A DNA stretch of 64,000 nt from Arachnomyces sp. PD_36 (lineage: Eukaryota > Ascomycota > Eurotiomycetes > Onygenales > Arachnomycetaceae). The notes under the pieces are model-generated. The model saw only the letters and a program-made list of their open reading frames with translations, ran no database searches and had not been told where the DNA came from. The translations under genes were made by a program, and so were the position numbers. The first letter of the stretch is position 1, and each line of letters begins with the position of its first letter. The stretch is taken from assembly GCA_032988195.1 (NCBI GenBank), contig JANTQE010000020.1, forward strand, positions 434,001-498,000, written 5' to 3'. Shown here piece after piece: positions 58,797 through 64,000 of the stretch.

Positions 58797-61490
58797 TCAG
58801 AAAACGTTAGGAGCGTTATTATTCTCATCGGAGTTCGAGTCATCTTCTAGATTATTCAAGATGTTGTCGTATTTCGGTTGTACGCGGGGTTCGACGGGGT
58901 AGGATTTTCGTCCACCGCCGCCTGTACCTCGTCTAGTAGATCGTGTGGAGGAGTTCCCGTTTCCGCCCCCTGAGGGGGAGCCGGTTTGTCGGGAGGATGC
59001 TTGGAATTGGGAGACTACGATGGGGGGGACTTCGGGGAGCGGGCAGTCCGGGGGTGGTGCGATTGGTGGGCCGTAGGGGAATTCGGGGAGGCTCTTTCGG
59101 GCGGAGAGGCGTTTTGATTTCTTCTGGGACGACTTGTTCTGGGGGCTGGAGGGTCCGTTGGGGGAGTGGTGGCTCTCTGCTACGGGTGCCATGTTCGGTT
59201 GGGATTGGGGGCAGAAGTATAATGAGCCGCTGCGGGCTTTGTTGGTTGCTGGGGCTTTTGATGGAGGTGGTGATTGTGGAGCCGCTGCTGGTGCTGGTGG
59301 TGGTGTGGAATGCTGGGGCTGGACCTGGGCTCTCATAGAATGACGGGAGTGAGTTGACTTGGGAGAAAGTTTGGATCTTTCACTGTCTTCGAGCAGAGTG
59401 GACTCATGCGGAGACCGAGTTGATCCCGTACCTGGAGTCGGGAACTCATCGATTAATGGAGACAGCTCAGGGAGAGCAATAGAAGACAATGGTGGATGGG
59501 AGGACCGAAAGTTCCTTATCGCATTCTCACGGGTAGAACCCCTCTTTGGCCGAACCCGCCCGCCTGCCGACGAGTTTGATCGAATCGACGGTGTGCGGAT
59601 TGGGCCATCAGATGAAGTTGGAAGAGAAGTGTCACTTTCTTCGGACAGCGCTGTGGAACATGGCCTTGAGTTATTATGGTCGTGGATAAGGTCAGAGCCA
59701 GATGTTGAACTTCCATCAGTTCCTTGTGAACTTAATCGGCCTGGGATCGGGGACGGTTGTTGTGACCTCGATGTTGGGTCTGAGGTTGGAGGAGGGAGTT
59801 TAGGGCTGGTTGATGGCATTGAGAATCTCTTGCTGAAGGATGGAACGCTGAAGTTCGGAGCTGATGGAGATCCATTTCGGCTAACCGGTGGGCTTGATGG
59901 TTGCGGAGAGGGCACACTTCGAGGAGGATCTTGAAGCTTCGGCTCTGCTTGAACAGGAGATCGGCCTTGTACAGCCTGCCTCCCAGCACTTGACGGCGGC
60001 GCCAAGGTGTTAGAAGAGGTTCCTCTAAAGGCTGCGCATGGATCGAGGTTTGGTCGCCTGGACACCGTGAAATTGGCTCTAGAAGGTGAATTACCCGGAG
60101 ACGAGCCTCGAGAGCTGGGGATAGTGCGAGTTCCAGCTGAGACGTAAGAAAATCTCGAGCTTTCCCTGAGCCGATCCAAGTCTGTGGTCGTTGCCAGGGT
60201 CGAGAGCGAAGGTGCGTCCACGGATGAGCGGGTCGGCATGGACTGCCGTTTCGTTGAAGTGGCTGACGGTGTTTCGTTGGCCTTTTTGTGATCATACTGC
60301 GTAACTTCCTTCGTTATCGGCGAGGTAACAGATCCTGTTGCTGTAGTACCCGTCTCCGGTCGTGTACTCAACGTTCTCAAGGAGTCCCTCTTCTTCAAAT
60401 ACTTGAGACTCGGTTTATTCTGAACAAACTTCGCGCTCATCGGTGTCTCCGCATACTTATTCCCTCCTAGAGCATCAATCTCACGCCTCAAAACAACCAA
60501 CCAGGCATTCATGTCCTCCGGGTTTTCAAGCACGAGAAGAAAGCTCTTGCTTACTCTTCGGGCATTCGAGCTCTGGAAACCAAGACGGGAGAATAGGCCC
60601 TTGGGCCGTTCCGGAGCTACTGTTTCATCATCCAGCGCCTGAGATATTTGCACGACCCAATGTTTACCTGGGATAGCATCGCTAGCAAAGGCCACGGAGT
60701 CCTTATTCAGCTGCATCATCTTCTCGGGAAGCCGATCGAAGTTGCCATCACCGGTATATTGCAGGAGAAACCCAGAAGTCACAAGAACGAATATCTTCTG
60801 ACTCCATTCCCCCTTATTTATGGACACGGATAGTCGACGGGACTCTTTCTTATCCTTCTTTTTCTGCTTCTTATCCGAGTCATGGTTTTCGGAATCGTCC
60901 CCTTCTACAGATTCCTCCGTGGCAGTGCTTCCCCTTCGACCATTGAGGCGAAGGATTGTATCCGAAGGTAGTTTCGGCGCAAGGAGTGATGTATGTTTCA
61001 CGGCCTGTGGGTAGGCTTTGAATAGTGGCGGAGGGTCCCAGGAAGTTATAGTCCTTGGGGGCTTCTCTTTTGGTTTTTTGGAAAGATTCCGCTGAGTCTT
61101 ATCCTTCGAGAGTTGGGTAGACGACGGAGGGACGGGGGTGGATCTCGCTGTTTCTGTTTTCGAGGTGGTGTGTGTGTTCGCCGAGAGGGGAGGTGCGCTG
61201 ATAGGGGTGCTACAATTCGCTGCGGTTTGAGACTCGTCAACCACGGGCAAGCTGAAGGTACTGTTCGGGTCCCGGGCGGATTTGAACAGGTTCTTGAACC
61301 CTTTGATAGAAGACTGGCGCTTAACAGCAGGCGAGAGCGGGACGCGCCTGTCTGGATGAACGGTAGTGTGGTCTTTGGCGGGCCGTGGGCGGTGCGATCT
61401 CAGTGCTTCACTGGTAAGTTGGGTCTTAACTGGAGGTATCTGACGACCTCGTCGTGATTGTAGCGTTTGAGGTTCCCGCTGAGAATCCAT
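58797..61490 (-). CDS. PH-domain protein, fungal, function unknown
   Basis: Single exon, 897 residues. A pleckstrin homology domain lies at about residues 225-345: GEWSQKIFVLVTSGFLLQYT for the first strands, then KHWVVQISQALDDE, and SFLLVLENPEDMNAWLVVLR for the closing strands and helix with the conserved Trp. The rest is disordered and rich in Ser, Pro and Thr, with many SP/TP sites and Pro-rich stretches near the C-terminus (PYGPPIAPPPDCPLPEVPP) that could bind SH3 domains. It is likely a membrane-lipid adaptor at the cortex or endomembranes. Similar large fungal PH proteins are uncharacterised as far as I know. Confidence 0.8.
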   Translation of the reverse strand: MDSQREPQTLQSRRGRQIPPVKTQLTSEALRSHRPRPAKDHTTVHPDRRVPLSPAVKRQSSIKGFKNLFKSARDPNSTFSLPVVDESQTAANCSTPISAPPLSANTHTTSKTETARSTPVPPSSTQLSKDKTQRNLSKKPKEKPPRTITSWDPPPLFKAYPQAVKHTSLLAPKLPSDTILRLNGRRGSTATEESVEGDDSENHDSDKKQKKKDKKESRRLSVSINKGEWSQKIFVLVTSGFLLQYTGDGNFDRLPEKMMQLNKDSVAFASDAIPGKHWVVQISQALDDETVAPERPKGLFSRLGFQSSNARRVSKSFLLVLENPEDMNAWLVVLRREIDALGGNKYAETPMSAKFVQNKPSLKYLKKRDSLRTLSTRPETGTTATGSVTSPITKEVTQYDHKKANETPSATSTKRQSMPTRSSVDAPSLSTLATTTDLDRLRESSRFSYVSAGTRTIPSSRGSSPGNSPSRANFTVSRRPNLDPCAAFRGTSSNTLAPPSSAGRQAVQGRSPVQAEPKLQDPPRSVPSPQPSSPPVSRNGSPSAPNFSVPSFSKRFSMPSTSPKLPPPTSDPTSRSQQPSPIPGRLSSQGTDGSSTSGSDLIHDHNNSRPCSTALSEESDTSLPTSSDGPIRTPSIRSNSSAGGRVRPKRGSTRENAIRNFRSSHPPLSSIALPELSPLIDEFPTPGTGSTRSPHESTLLEDSERSKLSPKSTHSRHSMRAQVQPQHSTPPPAPAAAPQSPPPSKAPATNKARSGSLYFCPQSQPNMAPVAESHHSPNGPSSPQNKSSQKKSKRLSARKSLPEFPYGPPIAPPPDCPLPEVPPIVVSQFQASSRQTGSPSGGGNGNSSTRSTRRGTGGGGRKSYPVEPRVQPKYDNILNNLEDDSNSDENNNAPNVF

Positions 61491-64000
61491 AATTTCCGAT
61501 ATGGCGGAGCAATAACGGGCAATGGCGGGCGGATAGGACGTTTTATTTGCCCTGGGCGGATGCTACCAAATCTAGTAACAGTTCCCCTGTTCCACCGCTT
61601 TTGCAAGGTATACTGATGGCCTCAAATCTGGCCAGTTCCTTTTGAACTTTTCTCCCTCCTTTCTGTAACGAGGGAAAAGGGAGGTTGAACCTTCTGAAGG
61701 TCAAACTGTAATCGTCAGTTGCGACGACAATGATCGTAGCTTGCCTTTCCGGAGCATTGTCTAGAAACGCGGGAACGCTGTGCCTGTCCTTCAGTCCCGA
61801 AGAAGCAAAAAAAGATAAGAATCAACGTAGAATCTCTGGTCGAGGGTACAAATTCGGAATTCCCTCATCCATTGACCGGGCTCTGTCGGACAAAGCGTGG
61901 ATGGAGGTCGAGGTGGAGGGTGCGAAACGAGAACAGTGTGCTTTAGATGGTGCAGGTCAGCGGCTCCCCGCAGGTCGCAGTCCCCCAGAGAGATGTCGAG
62001 GGCAGGAGTGTGAAGAATGTGAGCGTGAAAGCGAGAAAGAGAAAGAAGGGAGGGAGAGGAGAGCTCGACTCAGGAACTCTGGAGAGAAAAAGGATCGCAC
62101 AGAAACGGCAGGGATGACGATTGACCTCGGGGAAATGGCCTCAAAGTCGGACAAGGTCTTACAAAGTGAAGAATCATGGATCTACATGGGATGCGGCAAG
62201 CCGTCGAGGAGTGGTGGAGCATAAAACGCCAGCTTGGTCGTCGCCCTCAGTCAATGAGTTCACCTGACACGACAGAGGGGGGGTTGGCTGCAGGAAAGGT
62301 CTCCATTGTTGAAATTACCCAATGCATCGTGCAGCAGTTCATCATGCAAACCGTTGTACATACGCTGAAAAACAAGTCTGAAAAGCAATTATGGATTCGA
62401 GTCGCGCAACCGCGATTGGCCTAGATAAAGTGAGAATCGTTCCTGCATAAGAGCTAAGAAGCTGTCGCCAATGATTCAGAAAGATCTGCCACGCAAATGT
62501 TTTCGTGCTTCAGAACGAACGGGGTGGATGGGCGACAAATTCGCATGCAAGAGCTTGCATGCATATGTACGTTCAAGAGCACAGAAGCCACAACCTGCAC
62601 CTCAACAGAACAAGTGAACCGGTCCCCTCTCCGATCGGATTGCCCTGCAGCTCACAGGCGGATTGAAGCTGTGCTGGAGAGGTTCTGTTCTCGGCAAGCA
62701 ATCCACAAGGATTCAAGGGGATCATCCGAACTAGTTCAAGTTATTTGCACAACTCCACCGTACTAAGGGGCAGTATGACACGCTTAGCGTCGCGAGGCAA
62801 AAGACTATCGATTACCCTTGCTTGCCCCCTTGTCAGCTGTAAAGAGCTTCGTCAAATCTGTGTGTGTGCAAGCCTCGCGAGAAGAAATAGGGAGTTAAAC
62901 AGTGGATGTTGACTGCTGTTCTGTTCATGGGAAGAGTGCCTGGGTATGGCGAAAGAAGAGAGGGGAGTTGATGTTGATACCGAGGTCCAGCTATGAGATG
63001 CATCACATTGGCAGAATCCTGTTTTGATCAACGTCTCCTGCTCTTCATGACTCGGGTTGATCGTAGTTGTTTTAATCCTCCGTATGTAATCAAGAAACCA
63101 ATTCCGCCCCAGCGCCGATGAGAATTCCCGAATTTGCCGTGACGAGCGCCGAGCGGTGCCCGTTCCGGGCTTCCTTCCCAGCCTCAGCTGGTGACGACAA
63201 TCATCCGCCGCTAAGAAGGGCCAGTCCCAAGAAAAGGAGTGAAGGACTCGTATTGAAGTCTCTGAATTGATTGGATCTTTCGCCTACGATCGATCTGGCT
63301 TCATCGAGGCCATCGAGGCCATCTCTCGGCGTCTTGCGATCTCTTCAGCTATTTCTCGATATTTTGAATGGCTGGTGTAAATAAATCGAGAAATCTATCT
63401 CCCGCATCGACTATCCGACGCAAGAAACGTTGGCTCCACTAACTGTATTCTGTACATGTATTTATACTTGCATCGTCCAGCCACTTTTCAACGAAAGGCG
63501 TTGACGGTTTTCTGCCAAGTGCAAGCCTGAGCGGTATGTACAATTCCAGCAAGCGAAACTCTGGGAAAGCGAGGCGAGAGCTTCAGCGAGGGTCCAAGCG
63601 GATGAACAACACCCTTCTCTTTTCCTTAGCGAAGCTGAAGGTTCATATTCCGCACTCCATCCATCCACGCGATCAAAAACAGAGTTAAAACCAAAAAGAA
63701 AGAGAAAGCTTCACGAGAACACTGGCCCCCACATCGGTTCTGTTCCGGATCGCCCGAAACTCAAGAGACGGGAGACTTCGGCGACCCGTTCACCCAACCT
63801 CTGGAAGAAACGGAAAGGCTGGAGATGGAGAGGAGAGGCCGGGACCGAATGTGAGCAGAGAACCGAGAAATCACCTTGGATTGCCAACAATCATCGTAAG
63901 TTAAAGTAAAACCTTGGCTCACTTGGCCAAACCTCCAGACCAGAAAGAGTGCCGTGTCGAAATTTGGGTGTTCTTCGAAATCGTAAGTTTATTATCGACA
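61491..64000. other. 2.5 kb without a convincing gene, right edge
   Basis: The first part is the upstream region of the PH gene. ORFs at 61730-62224 and elsewhere are rich in Arg/Glu/Ser from AG-biased sequence and have no recognisable domain. A short direct repeat CATCGAGGC is found at 63302-63319. The region may be the promoter or long leader of a plus-strand gene beyond the edge; the last bases contain a GTAAGT donor-like site (63980-63985). Confidence 0.4.

Noticed and set aside
61730..62224. 164-codon open frame near the right end
   Set aside because: Low-complexity Glu/Arg/Lys sequence from AG-rich DNA, no recognisable domain, TGA followed by noncoding-like sequence.
62390..62405. tRNA B-box-like sequence GATTCGAGTC
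   Set aside because: The flanking bases do not form a T stem, and no acceptor or anticodon arms can be drawn.
1..64000. Transposons, CRISPR arrays or prophage
   Set aside because: No transposase or reverse transcriptase motifs, terminal repeats or spaced repeats were seen; the window is eukaryotic nuclear DNA.

Overview
This is a gene-dense stretch of nuclear DNA from a filamentous ascomycete. The evidence is short GT-AG introns with fungal consensus, gene spacings of a few hundred bases, a PtaB/LIM-binding homologue, a Mus7/Mms22 homologue, an MTC6 homologue and a fungal Pex14-type protein. The gene content fits Eurotiomycetes (Aspergillus, Penicillium and relatives), but I cannot name a species. 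I see no prokaryotic, viral, transposon, tRNA or rRNA signal. Exon structures were spliced by eye; most rejoin to an in-frame total length, which supports them.

Layout, left to right. 1-5.4 kb: mitochondrial PheRS (cut by the left edge), the mitochondrial dicarboxylate carrier DIC1, COX12, a small MLRQ/B12D-like respiratory protein and a small RRM protein. 5.8-15.8 kb: SEC31 (COPII coat), a Pex14-family peroxin, INO80 subunit IES2 and an unrecognised 61-residue membrane protein. 16-25 kb: a 6.9 kb intronless Mus7/MMS22 gene and an unrecognised disordered protein. 26-28 kb: a lone, possibly terpene-cyclase-like gene split over two reading frames. 28.7-38.7 kb: a mitochondrial AAA ATPase, ptaB with a CAG/CAA repeat, and ureG. 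39-43.5 kb: UTP7 and TSR1 head to head. 43.8-57.6 kb: a DUF726 hydrolase, mitochondrial GatC, SEC17, a four-TM protein, ARH1, MTC6 and SEC62. 58.8-61.5 kb: a PH-domain protein. The last 2.5 kb shows no gene.

Most genes are conserved housekeeping functions: mitochondrial translation and respiration, vesicle traffic and ER translocation, 40S ribosome assembly, genome stability and peroxisome import. Two layout features stand out. Neighbouring genes alternate strand in 22 of 24 adjacent pairs, giving eleven head-to-head pairs. Several of those pairs join functionally related genes (PheRS/DIC1, COX12/MLRQ-like, UTP7/TSR1). The most unusual gene is the split one at 26.5-28.1 kb. Its second half is in the -1 frame, and a slippery-type heptamer (27307-27313) followed by a small hairpin lies exactly where the frames would join. 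An ordinary indel or an intron remains more likely than programmed frameshifting.
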